From contig UBWZ01000002.1 in NCBI GenBank assembly GCA_900469345.1, forward strand, positions 673,579 to 737,578: a DNA stretch of 64,000 bases. The letters run 5' to 3'. The notes beneath the pieces were generated by a model, which saw nothing but the letters and a program-made list of their open reading frames with translations, was not told the DNA's origin and did no database searches. Made by a program: the position numbers and the translations under genes. Below, in pieces: positions 28,861 through 37,550 of this stretch. Within the stretch, counting starts at the first letter, position 1. Each line of letters opens with the position of its first letter. The stretch is from Hyphomicrobiales bacterium. Its GTDB lineage: Bacteria; Pseudomonadota; Alphaproteobacteria; Rhizobiales; Rhizobiaceae.

Positions 28861-29272
28861 TGCGGTCCTTTATGGTCTGAAGCGCCCGTTCGAGGCTGGA
28901 CTTCGAGCCGTTGCGCAAGGGCACGAAGGCGACACCGAACTTCTTGCAGCCGGTCTTCACCCTCAGGCACGCATCGTGGCTGATACAGTCGATCGGGCAG
29001 AACACGCAGTCGACGGATGGCAGCACGGTGTCGATCCGGGAGACGGCTTCCCGTAAACCGCCATCATGGTGGATGAGTTCCGCCCCGTGCTTGCTGGCGA
29101 TCAGGCGCAGATGCGCCACCTGGCAATCGCGCCCGCCGACATAAAGGAAGCTCTTGACCTCACCCAGTCCGCTGACGCGGGAACCCGCCTTCGCACCGCC
29201 CTGCTCCGCTGCAGCGACCGTTCCCTTGGCAACCTGCGTACGGTGCCCGCTACCCTTTTGTTTCTTCGCCAT
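28838..29272 (-). CDS. DUF2325 domain protein
   Basis: A 144-residue protein: a basic Lys/Gly/Gln-rich N-terminus (residues 1-40), then a DUF2325 domain that starts VKSFLYVGGRDCQVAHLR near 41. It has regularly placed cysteines (VDCVFCPIDCISHDAC near 88-103, then KTGCKKFG), which suggest metal or redox binding. The fold resembles a Rossmann half (GGR motif, strand after VFCP). Function unknown. The ATG at 29272 begins MAKKQKG; the frame continues upstream without similarity. Confidence 0.8.
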   Translation of the reverse strand: MAKKQKGSGHRTQVAKGTVAAAEQGGAKAGSRVSGLGEVKSFLYVGGRDCQVAHLRLIASKHGAELIHHDGGLREAVSRIDTVLPSVDCVFCPIDCISHDACLRVKTGCKKFGVAFVPLRNGSKSSLERALQTIKDRNDEQRNA

Positions 29273-29405
29273 GTCGCTCCTCGCTGGCAGGCGGGCCCCG
29301 CCTTCGGCACCCTTGAACAGCCAGCACCCTAGTAAACATGACAATGAGAGACAAGATTAAACTTGATGGCATGGATCATGAATTTTCGGAGCGCAAAACT
29401 CCAAT

Positions 29406-29446
29406 CTTTTACCGTTTGATAAATTTTTCGGCTGTGTTACCGTTTG
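29406..29446 (+). promoter_or_regulatory. RutR-like operator and tandem half-copy upstream of preT
   Basis: A 26-base segment at 29406-29431 agrees in 19 positions with one at 41039-41064 in the rutR/amidohydrolase intergenic region. Its core TTTACCGTTTGATAAA (29408-29423) fits 10 of 14 defined bases of the E. coli RutR consensus TTGACCANNTGGTCAA. TTACCGTTTG recurs 28 bases later at 29437-29446. The site lies 40-80 bases before preT. The match is seen; the regulator is inference from the nearby RutR-family gene. Confidence 0.55.
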
Positions 29447-29485
29447 CCCAATAGTTGTCCATGAATCCAAAAAGAGGGAACAGGG

Positions 29486-30847
29486 ATGGATCGACTGGGA
29501 AATGGCATTGCGGCAGGACGTCTGACGCCTGCTGACTACGAAACCAACTTTGCGGATCTGCATCCGCGCCTCGACAAGCACGAGGCGCTGGTGGCCGCGG
29601 ATCGCTGTTACTTCTGTTACGACGCGCCGTGTATGACGGCCTGTCCCACCGCCATCGATATTCCGCTGTTCATCCGGCAGATATCGACTGGCAACCCGCT
29701 CGGCTCCGCCAAGACCATCTTCGACCAGAACATTCTGGGAGGCATGTGCGCCCGCGTCTGTCCCACCGAAACGCTGTGTGAACAGGCCTGCGTGCGCAAC
29801 ACCGCGGAGGACCGGCCGGTCGAGATCGGCAAGCTCCAGCGCTATGCGACCGACATTGCCATGGAAACCAACCGCCAGTTCTACGAGCGTGCGGCCTCCA
29901 CCGGCAAAACCATCGCCGTGGTCGGAGCAGGTCCGGCCGGTCTTGCCGCAGCCCACCGGCTGGCGCGCCACGGCCATGGAGTGGTGATCTTCGACGCGCG
30001 GGAAAAGTCCGGCGGCCTCAACGAATACGGCATCGCCACCTACAAGGCGGTGGACGAGTTTGCCCAGCGCGAGGTGGATTACGTCACCGCCATCGGCGGC
30101 ATCGAGATCCGCAATGGCCAGGCGCTCGGTCGCCATTTCTCACTGTCTGACCTGGGCGGGCAATATGATGCCATCTTCCTCGGCATGGGGCTTTCCGGCG
30201 TCAACGGTCTCGGCGTCGAGGGCGAGGATCTCCAGGGCGTCGACGACGCCGTGGATTTCATCGCGGCCCTGCGCCAGACCCCGGACCGGAGCGTCCTGCC
30301 GATCGGCCGGCGGGTCGTCGTCATCGGCGGCGGCATGACGGCGATCGACGCCGCCATCCAGGCGAAGCTGCTCGGCGCCGAGGAGGTGACGATCTGCTAC
30401 CGCCGCGGCAAGGACAACATGAATGCCTCTGGTTACGAGCAGGATCTGGCCACCGCCAACGGCGTCATCATCCGCCACTGGCTCGCCCCGAAGCGCATCA
30501 TTGCCGATGACGGCCATGTCGCGGGCATCGAGGTCGAATACACCGCCATGCGCGACGGCCGTCTGGTCGGCACGGGCGAGACGGGCGTGATTGCCGCCGA
30601 CCAGGTGATGAAGGCGATCGGCCAGAATTTCGCGGCATCCGGGCTCGGAAGCCTCCAGTTCGACGGTGGCCGGATCCTGGTCGACCTTGAAGGCCGGACC
30701 TCCTTGGAAGGCGTCTGGGCAGGTGGCGACTGTGTCGGCATCGGCGAAGACCTGACCGTGACAGCCGTCGCCCAGGGCAGAGACGCGGCGGAAAGCATCA
30801 ACCGGGCTTTGATGGCGGCAGCACAGCCGGCCATGGCCGTGGCCTGA
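29486..30847 (+). CDS. preT: NAD-dependent dihydropyrimidine dehydrogenase, FAD/Fe-S subunit PreT
   Basis: With PreA it reduces uracil and thymine to dihydropyrimidines, the first step of the reductive pathway. The 453-residue protein has an N-terminal Fe-S domain with CYFCYDAPCMTACPTAIDIP near residues 39-58 and GGMCARVCPTETLCEQAC near 88-105, an FAD-binding GAGPAGLAAAHRLARHG near 148-164, and an NAD(P)-binding GGGMTAIDAAIQAKLLGAEE near 285. GAGGGAACAGGG precedes the ATG at 29486. It is 12 bases from preA. Confidence 0.95.
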   Translation: MDRLGNGIAAGRLTPADYETNFADLHPRLDKHEALVAADRCYFCYDAPCMTACPTAIDIPLFIRQISTGNPLGSAKTIFDQNILGGMCARVCPTETLCEQACVRNTAEDRPVEIGKLQRYATDIAMETNRQFYERAASTGKTIAVVGAGPAGLAAAHRLARHGHGVVIFDAREKSGGLNEYGIATYKAVDEFAQREVDYVTAIGGIEIRNGQALGRHFSLSDLGGQYDAIFLGMGLSGVNGLGVEGEDLQGVDDAVDFIAALRQTPDRSVLPIGRRVVVIGGGMTAIDAAIQAKLLGAEEVTICYRRGKDNMNASGYEQDLATANGVIIRHWLAPKRIIADDGHVAGIEVEYTAMRDGRLVGTGETGVIAADQVMKAIGQNFAASGLGSLQFDGGRILVDLEGRTSLEGVWAGGDCVGIGEDLTVTAVAQGRDAAESINRALMAAAQPAMAVA

Positions 30848-30859
30848 GGGGGAAGAGAC

Positions 30860-32173
30860 ATGGCTGATATTCGCAACACCTTCGTCGGCATCAAATCCCC
30901 CAACCCGTTCTGGCTCGCCTCCGCGCCGCCCACCGACAAGGCCTACAATGTCGAGCGCGCCTTCAAGGCCGGCTGGGGTGGTGTGGTCTGGAAGACGCTC
31001 GGCGAGGAAGGCCCGCCGGTGGTCAACGTCAATGGCCCGCGCTACGGCGCGATCTGGGGCGCCGACCGCCGTCTTTTGGGCTTGAACAACATCGAGCTGA
31101 TTACCGACCGCGACCTCTACACAAACCTCACCGAAATGAAGCAGGTGAAGAAGAACTGGCCCGACCGCGCGGTCGTCGCCTCGATCATGGTCCCTTGCGA
31201 GGAGGCCGCCTGGAAAGCCATCCTGCCTCTGGTCGAGGAAACCGAAGTGGACGGCATCGAGCTCAACTTCGGCTGTCCGCACGGCATGTCTGAGCGTGGC
31301 ATGGGCTCGGCCGTCGGCCAGGTGCCGGAATACATCGAGATGGTGGTGCGCTGGTGCAAGCAATATACCCGCATGCCGGTCATCACCAAGCTGACGCCCA
31401 ATATCAGCGACATCCGCCACCCGGCCCGCGCCGCCAAGCGCGGCGGCACCGACGCGGTCTCGCTGATCAACACCATCTCGTCGATCGTTTCCGTCGATCT
31501 CGACAGCTTCTCCCCCAACCCCTCGATCGGCGGCAAGGGCAGCCACGGCGGCTATTGCGGACCGGCGGTCAAGCCGATCGCCCTCAACATGGTGGCCGAG
31601 ATCGCCCGCGATCCGGAAACCTACGGTCTGCCGATCTCCGGCATCGGCGGCGTCACCACCTGGCGTGATGCGGCCGAATTCCTGGCGCTCGGGGCCGGCA
31701 ATGTGCAGGTCTGCACCGCCGCCATGACCTACGGCTTCAAGATCGTCGAGGAGATGATCACCGGCCTCTGCGACTGGATGGACGCCAAGGGTCACCAGAG
31801 CCTCGACGACATCACCGGCCGTGCGGTGCAGAATGTCACCGACTGGCAGTACCTCAACCTCAACTACATCGCCAAGGCGAAGATCGACCAGGATCTGTGC
31901 ATCAAGTGCGGCCGCTGCCACATCGCCTGCGAGGACACCTCGCACCAGGCGATCACTAACCAGGTCAACGGCATCAGGCACTTCGAGGTGATGGAAGACG
32001 AGTGCGTCGGCTGCAACCTGTGCGTCAACGTCTGTCCGGTCGAAAACTGCATCACGTTGGATGCCCTGCCCGCAGGTGCACTCGATGAGCGCACTGGCAA
32101 GGTCGTCGACCCGACCTACGCCAACTGGACGCAACATCCGAACAATCCGATGACGCGCCAGGCCGCGGAATAG
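30860..32173 (+). CDS. preA: NAD-dependent dihydropyrimidine dehydrogenase, FMN subunit PreA
   Basis: Catalytic subunit with a dihydroorotate-dehydrogenase-like FMN barrel (residues 1-330; NFGCPHGMSERGMGSAVGQ near 138 contains the catalytic Cys region) and a C-terminal ferredoxin domain with two [4Fe-4S] motifs, CIKCGRCHIACED near 346 and CVGCNLCVNVCPVENC near 381-396. The 437 residues match the family. A GGGGGAAGAGAC ribosome binding site precedes the ATG. The gene ends in an inverted repeat shared with the convergent receiver-like gene. Confidence 0.95.
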   Translation: MADIRNTFVGIKSPNPFWLASAPPTDKAYNVERAFKAGWGGVVWKTLGEEGPPVVNVNGPRYGAIWGADRRLLGLNNIELITDRDLYTNLTEMKQVKKNWPDRAVVASIMVPCEEAAWKAILPLVEETEVDGIELNFGCPHGMSERGMGSAVGQVPEYIEMVVRWCKQYTRMPVITKLTPNISDIRHPARAAKRGGTDAVSLINTISSIVSVDLDSFSPNPSIGGKGSHGGYCGPAVKPIALNMVAEIARDPETYGLPISGIGGVTTWRDAAEFLALGAGNVQVCTAAMTYGFKIVEEMITGLCDWMDAKGHQSLDDITGRAVQNVTDWQYLNLNYIAKAKIDQDLCIKCGRCHIACEDTSHQAITNQVNGIRHFEVMEDECVGCNLCVNVCPVENCITLDALPAGALDERTGKVVDPTYANWTQHPNNPMTRQAAE

Positions 32174-32181
32174 CAAACGCG

Positions 32182-32215
32182 GAGCGCCAGGCCCGACGGG
32201 TCAGACCTGGCGCTC
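32182..32215. terminator. Inverted repeat between convergent preA and the receiver-like gene
   Basis: GAGCGCCAGG (32182-32191) and CCTGGCGCTC (32206-32215) form a perfect 10-bp stem with a 14-base loop. There is no T-run on either side. The right arm encodes the last residues of the receiver-like protein. It could act as a shared transcriptional end or mRNA 3' stabiliser. Confidence 0.5.
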
Positions 32216-33034
32216 GCGCACGTCGAAAACCAGCTGCAGCAATTCGTCCGGGCGGTTGGTGATCCCGAACAGCCCGGCGGGACGGTCGCGGCCCTGCTGG
32301 TCCGTGGCGCAGTAGATGACGATCGGAATGTCGCGGTCGACCGCCCGCACCGCCGCAAGCAGTCCAAGACCCTGGTCCGGATCGCCGGGGCGTGCCATGT
32401 CGGCAATGAGGAGCCTGTAGTCGTCTCTGGCCGACAGACTGGCGGCCGCCTCGGCACTCGTCCTGGCCCACTCGATGCGCGCACCAAGCCGCTTCAGGAA
32501 CGCTTCCTCGTTGATGTTGTTGGACGGAACATCGTCGACCCAGAGGATCCTCATCCGCTTCAGAAGTCCGCCGCTGCGATCAACCCGAGCGATCAGTGCC
32601 GCCCGCTGGCCATGGCTGATCGGCATGCCGTGGGCTGCCGCGGCATCCTCCAGTCTGTCTTCTAGAAATTCGAGTTCGACCCCGAACCCCTTGAAGACCT
32701 TCAGGCGGCCAAGAAGAACCACGACCTGCGGAAAGAAAGCCTTGAGCGCCCAGCCGGCGAAAACGACCCAGATCAGCGTCGGCAGCGCGCCGATCAGCAC
32801 CGCGCCACCGCCATCCCAGAACCCGGCGGCCTTATCGTCCGCGGGCGGCTCCCTGGTCGGCGCTGCAGCTGCAACTGCCGCAGTTGCTGGTGCCGGCAGA
32901 GGGACCGGTTGGGTGGCTGGCGGGGCGGCCGCCGACCGGGCAGTGGTTCCGGTCTGGCCCCACCCCGGACTGCCGGTGGCGACAGGCCCGGCGAGCGCGA
33001 TGAGGACGAAAGCGATGATGCGGTTTCTGGTCAT
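32201..33034 (-). CDS. Membrane-tethered protein with a degenerate response-regulator receiver domain
   Basis: A 277-residue protein: signal-like N-terminus (MTRNRIIAFVLIALAGP), a Pro/Ala-rich linker to about residue 70, one transmembrane helix near 80-105 (VLIGALPTLIWVVFAGWALK), a short amphipathic region with VFKGFGVELEFLEDRLEDA, and a receiver-like domain from about 165. The receiver part keeps the acidic pair (ILWVDD) and a candidate phosphoacceptor (LLIADMARPGD), but the usual Lys-Pro near the end reads TNRPDELL, with Arg-Pro. There is no DNA-binding output domain. The ATG at 33034 overlaps the upstream stop by four bases (ATGA). Third gene of a coupled cassette; role unknown. Confidence 0.7.
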   Translation of the reverse strand: MTRNRIIAFVLIALAGPVATGSPGWGQTGTTARSAAAPPATQPVPLPAPATAAVAAAAPTREPPADDKAAGFWDGGGAVLIGALPTLIWVVFAGWALKAFFPQVVVLLGRLKVFKGFGVELEFLEDRLEDAAAAHGMPISHGQRAALIARVDRSGGLLKRMRILWVDDVPSNNINEEAFLKRLGARIEWARTSAEAAASLSARDDYRLLIADMARPGDPDQGLGLLAAVRAVDRDIPIVIYCATDQQGRDRPAGLFGITNRPDELLQLVFDVRERQV

Positions 33035-33936
33035 GCCGCGCGGCCCTCTTTCGGAGCCCATCCTTTTGCCAGACCCCGCATGAAGGCCACCGCCCCCATC
33101 TCGTCAAGCGTCTCCGGCAGGTCGAGGCGCAACCTGGCCCGCGCGAGGGCAATATGGCTTGCCAGCAGCCGCCAGTCGATCAGCTCGGCCCGAAGATAAG
33201 GGACGCGCCGCTCAAGGCCGGCATCGGCTTGCGCGCGACCCCGCCAGTCCTGCGCGATCATGGCGATCCGGACGGCATAGTTGCGCTCCATCGCGAGGAT
33301 GGCGCTGACGGCAGCCGCGTCGTCGTGCCTAAACGGCACGGGCGAAAAGGCATATTCGAAGCGTTGCTGATCGATGCGTTCGATGATGGCAGCTTCCAGC
33401 GCCGCCGAGGCCAGCGAGAAATACGGCGTCTCGCCGGCAAAGCTGTAACCCGTCACAGGAGTGCCGCCTGCGGCCAGAAGCCTCGCCAGCCGCCGCATCG
33501 GCAGCGCCTCGAATTGACGCTTCAGGGGCCAAGGGCTCGCCGTCCCATCTGCAGGATCGCGATTTTGCCCTTCAGCGATCGCCGACAGCAGCGATACGCG
33601 CGCGATTTCGAGCGGATCCGCGTCGGCTGTCAGCGGCGGAACGATCTGCATGGCGCTCGCCAGCGTGTCGATGCCGTCCCGCGTTTCACCGAGAGAGAAC
33701 AGCCATTGCGCCGCCTCGACAAGTGCCTCGCTTCTCACGGCAAGATCAGCGTCTTTACTCGGACGCAGTGCGACTGCCTCTTCCCCGTCCCGGCGCCTGC
33801 GGAAGATCGCGCTGATGTCGCTGGCTCTCTCGGCACAGGTGCGCAGGAAGGAAATGCGGCTGCGGATCAGCGCCGTGACCTCGTCACGCCCGACGCCATC
33901 AGGCGCGATCGAGTCCAGTGCGGCGAGGTAAGGCAT
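33031..33936 (-). CDS. All-helical hypothetical protein, middle gene of the three-gene cassette
   Basis: A 301-residue soluble protein, predicted almost entirely helical and rich in Ala, Arg and Leu, with TPR-like spacing in places (ALVEAAQWLFSLGETRDGID near 96-115). No signal peptide, membrane segment or catalytic motif is visible, and I recognise no family. The ATG at 33936 shares one base with the stop of the preceding gene (TGATG), and its own stop overlaps the next start (ATGA), so the three proteins are likely made in fixed proportion. Confidence 0.65.
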   Translation of the reverse strand: MPYLAALDSIAPDGVGRDEVTALIRSRISFLRTCAERASDISAIFRRRRDGEEAVALRPSKDADLAVRSEALVEAAQWLFSLGETRDGIDTLASAMQIVPPLTADADPLEIARVSLLSAIAEGQNRDPADGTASPWPLKRQFEALPMRRLARLLAAGGTPVTGYSFAGETPYFSLASAALEAAIIERIDQQRFEYAFSPVPFRHDDAAAVSAILAMERNYAVRIAMIAQDWRGRAQADAGLERRVPYLRAELIDWRLLASHIALARARLRLDLPETLDEMGAVAFMRGLAKGWAPKEGRAA

Positions 33937-34547
33937 CAGATCACCTCCACCACATTGCTGATCGCATCCGGACCGACGAACTGCGCATTGTCTTTGTAAC
34001 CGTCTGTGCCAAAACGCGTGTCCAGCGTCAGATCGACCCTGATTTTCGCGACCCATTCGATCTGCCGCGCAGGCACGATCAACGGCACGGCGATTTCGCC
34101 CTCCTGGTGGAAGATCCAGAACGGCCGGAAGATATTGAGGTCCCGAACCTCGTCGGAGATCGCACACAGGCCGGCATTGCGCTTCGGCGAGACGATCGCC
34201 CAGCAGCGGAACACATAGCCCGGCGTCCGCCCGCCGCGGGTGGCGAAATCCACCGCGGTCTTCCAGGCCGGATGGATAGTGACCCCGCCCCCCGGCTTTG
34301 GCGTGACGATGCCGGCAGACAGGGAGATGTAGGGCGTGTCCGGCACCAGCCCGTAATGGTTGACGTGATCGTCGAGGGCCTTTGCGCCGAGCGCTGCTTG
34401 GCCGCCGGCAAGCCCGGCATCCAGGGGGCCGCCGCTATGCTTCCAGACCCACTTGCTCGGCAGACCGTCCTGGAAGACCTGGACGGCGCTCGTGTCGTCG
34501 AAGGTGGAACTCTGCGCAATTCCCTTGAGGCACCAGTGAACGATCAT
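33936..34547 (-). CDS. Protein with ADP-ribosyltransferase-like pattern, first gene of the three-gene cassette
   Basis: A 203-residue protein from the ATG at 34547 (GGTGAG upstream); the frame is open to 34613. Four features in order resemble the fold of pertussis-type ADP-ribosyltransferases, as I remember the family: VFQDGL near residue 25, TPYISLSAG (STS-like strand) near 72, PGYVFRCWAIV near 109, and HQEGEIAVPLIVPARQIEWV (E-x-E followed by a VPARQI-type strand) near 148-167. The Arg expected in the first strand appears as Thr (STFDDT), so activity is doubtful or the match is only structural. No signal peptide. Function not known. Confidence 0.6.
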   Translation of the reverse strand: MIVHWCLKGIAQSSTFDDTSAVQVFQDGLPSKWVWKHSGGPLDAGLAGGQAALGAKALDDHVNHYGLVPDTPYISLSAGIVTPKPGGGVTIHPAWKTAVDFATRGGRTPGYVFRCWAIVSPKRNAGLCAISDEVRDLNIFRPFWIFHQEGEIAVPLIVPARQIEWVAKIRVDLTLDTRFGTDGYKDNAQFVGPDAISNVVEVI

Positions 34548-34855
34548 CGAACTCACCGCAATCGAGAGAACGTGGTGGCGAAAGGTATGACTGGAGATGA
34601 TGGAGCTTATCACGCCCGTATCGCAACGTCATCAGACCGGGAAACCCTGACCGGTACAGTCCGCAGCAACCGAACGCCGGAGGCACCATTTGGAACATCC
34701 GAACACCGCCAGTCTATCCAAAGTTCTACCACACGGTTTTAACCCGGAATTAGTCGAAAGCTGACAACATCTTACGAGGATCTCTTGAGGCGACTGTACA
34801 GCACTCTGCTCGGGAGATGGGTTTTGTTTTGCTCAAGCGCTCATTGGTGTTGGCT
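34548..34855. other. Divergent region between the three-gene cassette and the chemoreceptor gene
   Basis: About 308 bases. It should hold promoters for both directions, but I cannot pick out a convincing -35/-10 pair for either. An alternative chemoreceptor start at 34817 lies inside it. No other gene seen. Confidence 0.4.
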
Positions 34856-36769
34856 ATGGTATTCAAAGATATATCGATTTCCAAGAAGATCGGGTTGGTT
34901 GTCGTGGTCATGGGCTTGTCCTCGCTGATCATCGCCGGCATTTCGGGCTCTGGTCTCTATGGCCTGCAGACAGCGATGACGTCGGTTGGCGCTGAAGAAG
35001 AAGTGGCCCGCGAAGCCATGGACCTGCGCGTCGACATCATTGCCGTCAGCCGTATGACCTATCAGCTCGCCGCCGAACCGGCCCGCGCCAAGGACTTCCG
35101 GGCCGAGACGGACAAGCGCAGCACGGAAATGCTGGCCCGCCTGCCGAAGATCGCGTCCACCGCAGACGCCACGGAACAGCAGCAGCTGGCGACCATCCGC
35201 ACGGCGCTCGACAGCTATTTCACCGTCATTCGCGCCATGGTCGACACGGCCGAAAAGAACGCGACCGACCCGGCGGTCATCGGCGCCGCCCTCAAAAAGG
35301 CCCTCGACGCCCAAAAGGTCGTCACCGACACGGTCAAGGTCTACAGCACCTATTCCGGCAACGCCCTCGCCGCTGCCCGTGCCAACGCCCTCGCCTCCTC
35401 CTCGATGGCAATGCTGGTTGCTGCGATCTCGGCGATCGCCTTCATCGTCATCGGCGGCGCCATCAGCACGATCGTTGCCCGCCGCGGCATCGTCGGCCCG
35501 ATCCGCTCGCTCACCCAGGCGATGAGCCGCCTCGCCCAGGGCGAGATGGATGCCATCTCCGTCGACACCACCCGTAAGGACGAAATCGGCGAAATGGCCG
35601 GCGCCGTGGAAGTCTTCCGCAACAACGCCCTGGCCATGCGCGAACTGAAGGCGCAGGAAGCCGTTCTCCACGAACGCAGCAGCGATCTCCAGAGCAGCAT
35701 CTCGACTGTTGTCGCCGCCGCCGTCGCCGGCAATTTCTCGAGCCGCATCAACAAGGATTACCAGAACCAGGACCTCAACCGGTTTGCGGCGGGCGTCAAC
35801 GAGCTGGTCTCCAGCGTCGACAAGGCGATCACCGAGATGCGCCGCGTCATTGCAGCACTTGCCGATTGCGACCTGACGCAGAGCATGAGCGGCCAGTTCC
35901 AGGGCGCCTTTGCCGAACTGCAGGCCAACGTCAACCAGACCATGGTCCAGCTCCGCGGCACCATGAACAACATCCGCGGATCGGCCGGAACGATCAACAA
36001 CAACTCCGCCGAACTGAGCTCAGCCGCCAACGACCTGTCGAAGCGCACCGAGCAGCAGGCTGCAGCGCTTGAGGAAACCGCGGCGGCACTTGACGAGATC
36101 ACCGCAACCGTTCGCGCCGCCTCCGCCCGCGCCACCGAAGCCCGCGACATGGTGCATGAGACGAAGCAAAGTGCAGCCAAGTCCGGTCAGATCGTCCGCA
36201 GTGCCGTCACCGCCATGAGCCGGATCGAGGATAGCTCGACCAAGATCAGCCAGATCATCGGCGTCATCGACGAGATTGCCTTCCAGACCAACCTTCTGGC
36301 GCTCAACGCCGGCGTCGAGGCTGCCCGTGCCGGCGAAGCCGGCCGCGGCTTCGCGGTCGTCGCCCAGGAAGTGCGTGAACTGGCCCAGCGCTCGGCAAAT
36401 GCCGCCAAGGAGATCAAGACCCTGATCAGCGCCTCCGCATCGGAAGTCGAAGGCGGCGTTTCGTTGGTCCGCTCCACAGGCGACGCCCTTCTCGAGATCG
36501 AAGGCCTCGTCAACCGCGTCAACGAGCACGTGGAATCGATCGCCACGGCAGCCCGCGAGCAGGCAACCGCGCTGGCCGAGATCAACTCCTCGGTCAACCA
36601 CATGGACCAGATGACCCAGCAGAACGCGGCCATGGTCGAAGAGACCACCGCTGCCAGCGAAAACCTGGCCGAGGAAAGCCGCCAGCTGGAATCGGTCCTG
36701 CAGGCCTTCAAGCTCGGCTCCGGCAACGAGCTTTCCGGCATGGCGAGCCGCATGCGCAACGCTGCCTGA
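34856..36769 (+). CDS. Methyl-accepting chemotaxis protein
   Basis: A transmembrane chemoreceptor of 637 residues from the ATG at 34856 ([13 protein letters not shown]); an in-frame ATG at 34817 adds 13 residues and has a GGGAG directly against it. Layout: a transmembrane helix near 10-30, a helical periplasmic sensor to about 185, a second transmembrane helix near 187-212, a HAMP domain and a second HAMP-like segment ([20 protein letters not shown] near 308), then the signalling domain with the hairpin tip [20 protein letters not shown] near 475. It lacks a C-terminal CheR-tethering pentapeptide (ends RMRNAA). Ligand unknown. Confidence 0.93.
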   Translation: MVFKDISISKKIGLVVVVMGLSSLIIAGISGSGLYGLQTAMTSVGAEEEVAREAMDLRVDIIAVSRMTYQLAAEPARAKDFRAETDKRSTEMLARLPKIASTADATEQQQLATIRTALDSYFTVIRAMVDTAEKNATDPAVIGAALKKALDAQKVVTDTVKVYSTYSGNALAAARANALASSSMAMLVAAISAIAFIVIGGAISTIVARRGIVGPIRSLTQAMSRLAQGEMDAISVDTTRKDEIGEMAGAVEVFRNNALAMRELKAQEAVLHERSSDLQSSISTVVAAAVAGNFSSRINKDYQNQDLNRFAAGVNELVSSVDKAITEMRRVIAALADCDLTQSMSGQFQGAFAELQANVNQTMVQLRGTMNNIRGSAGTINNNSAELSSAANDLSKRTEQQAAALEETAAALDEITATVRAASARATEARDMVHETKQSAAKSGQIVRSAVTAMSRIEDSSTKISQIIGVIDEIAFQTNLLALNAGVEAARAGEAGRGFAVVAQEVRELAQRSANAAKEIKTLISASASEVEGGVSLVRSTGDALLEIEGLVNRVNEHVESIATAAREQATALAEINSSVNHMDQMTQQNAAMVEETTAASENLAEESRQLESVLQAFKLGSGNELSGMASRMRNAA

Positions 36770-36801
36770 GCCGCTCCGGCAAGTCGTCGTCCGACCAACA
36801 G

Positions 36802-36832
36802 AAAGCCCGGGTCCGCAAGGCCCGGGCTTTTT
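36802..36832. terminator. Bidirectional terminator between the chemoreceptor and lysE-like genes
   Basis: AAAGCCCGGG (36802-36811) and CCCGGGCTTT (36821-36830) form a perfect 10-bp stem with a 9-base loop, followed by T on the plus strand and carrying the A-rich side for the minus strand. It serves the convergent chemoreceptor and LysE-type genes. Confidence 0.85.
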
Positions 36833-36854
36833 CGTACCGGCTGCTTCACGCCTG

Positions 36855-37466
36855 TCAGCGCTCGGTGGCAATCAGCTTTAGCCCGAGCAGCACGAAGGCG
36901 GCAGCAAAGCTGCGTCGGAGGAGCAGCATGACCCTCGGTCGCGCAATGACGCGGTCGCGCATCGTCGCCGCAAGCAGGCCGTAGACCGAAAACACGACGA
37001 AGGTCAGCGCCATGAAGACCGCGCTCAATTCCAGCATATGGGCAAGCGGCGCTGGGTCACTGGGTCGTACGAACTGCGGCAGGAAGGCGAGAAAGAATAC
37101 CGGCAGCTTCGGATTGAGCAGGTTGAGAAGGATCGCCTTGGCGATGATCGTCCGCCGGGATTGCGGAGCGAGCTTCGCATCCACCTGAAGCGTGCCGTCC
37201 TCCCGCAGCGACATCCACGCCATGAGGAGCAGATAGGCGACACCGGCGTAGCGAAACACGTCGAACGCGACGGCGCTGGCATTAAGGACCGCGGCAAGGC
37301 CGAACAGCGCTGCGAGAAGATGCGGCACGATCCCGAGCGTGCAGCCCAATGCCGCGATGACGCTGGCGCCTGCCCCGCGCGAAAACGCAGTTGAAAGCGT
37401 ATAGACGACGCCGGTTCCGGGCGACGCGACGATGACTAGGCTGGTCAGCAGGAATTCCGGGCTCAT
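36855..37466 (-). CDS. LysE-family amino acid/metabolite exporter
   Basis: A 203-residue inner-membrane exporter with about six transmembrane helices and the LysE/RhtB start region, SPGTGVVYTLSTAFSRGAGAS near residues 15-34, a frequent variant of the SPGP motif. The middle KAILLNLLNPKLPVFFLAFLPQFV near 108-131 is typical. Substrate not determinable. The next gene upstream on the same strand is an AraC regulator 84 bases away, a common control arrangement for LysE exporters. Confidence 0.88.
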   Translation of the reverse strand: MSPEFLLTSLVIVASPGTGVVYTLSTAFSRGAGASVIAALGCTLGIVPHLLAALFGLAAVLNASAVAFDVFRYAGVAYLLLMAWMSLREDGTLQVDAKLAPQSRRTIIAKAILLNLLNPKLPVFFLAFLPQFVRPSDPAPLAHMLELSAVFMALTFVVFSVYGLLAATMRDRVIARPRVMLLLRRSFAAAFVLLGLKLIATER

Positions 37467-37550
37467 GAACGCTCCCCTTGAGGTTTCTGGGTGCGACCAT
37501 TCTGGCCAGAGCCGGGAAGGACATCTTGAACGGAATTGCAGATCTGCGGT

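Noticed and set aside
30140-32176. 678-codon minus-strand frame opposite preT and preA
   Set aside because: Antisense shadow of two well-supported genes.
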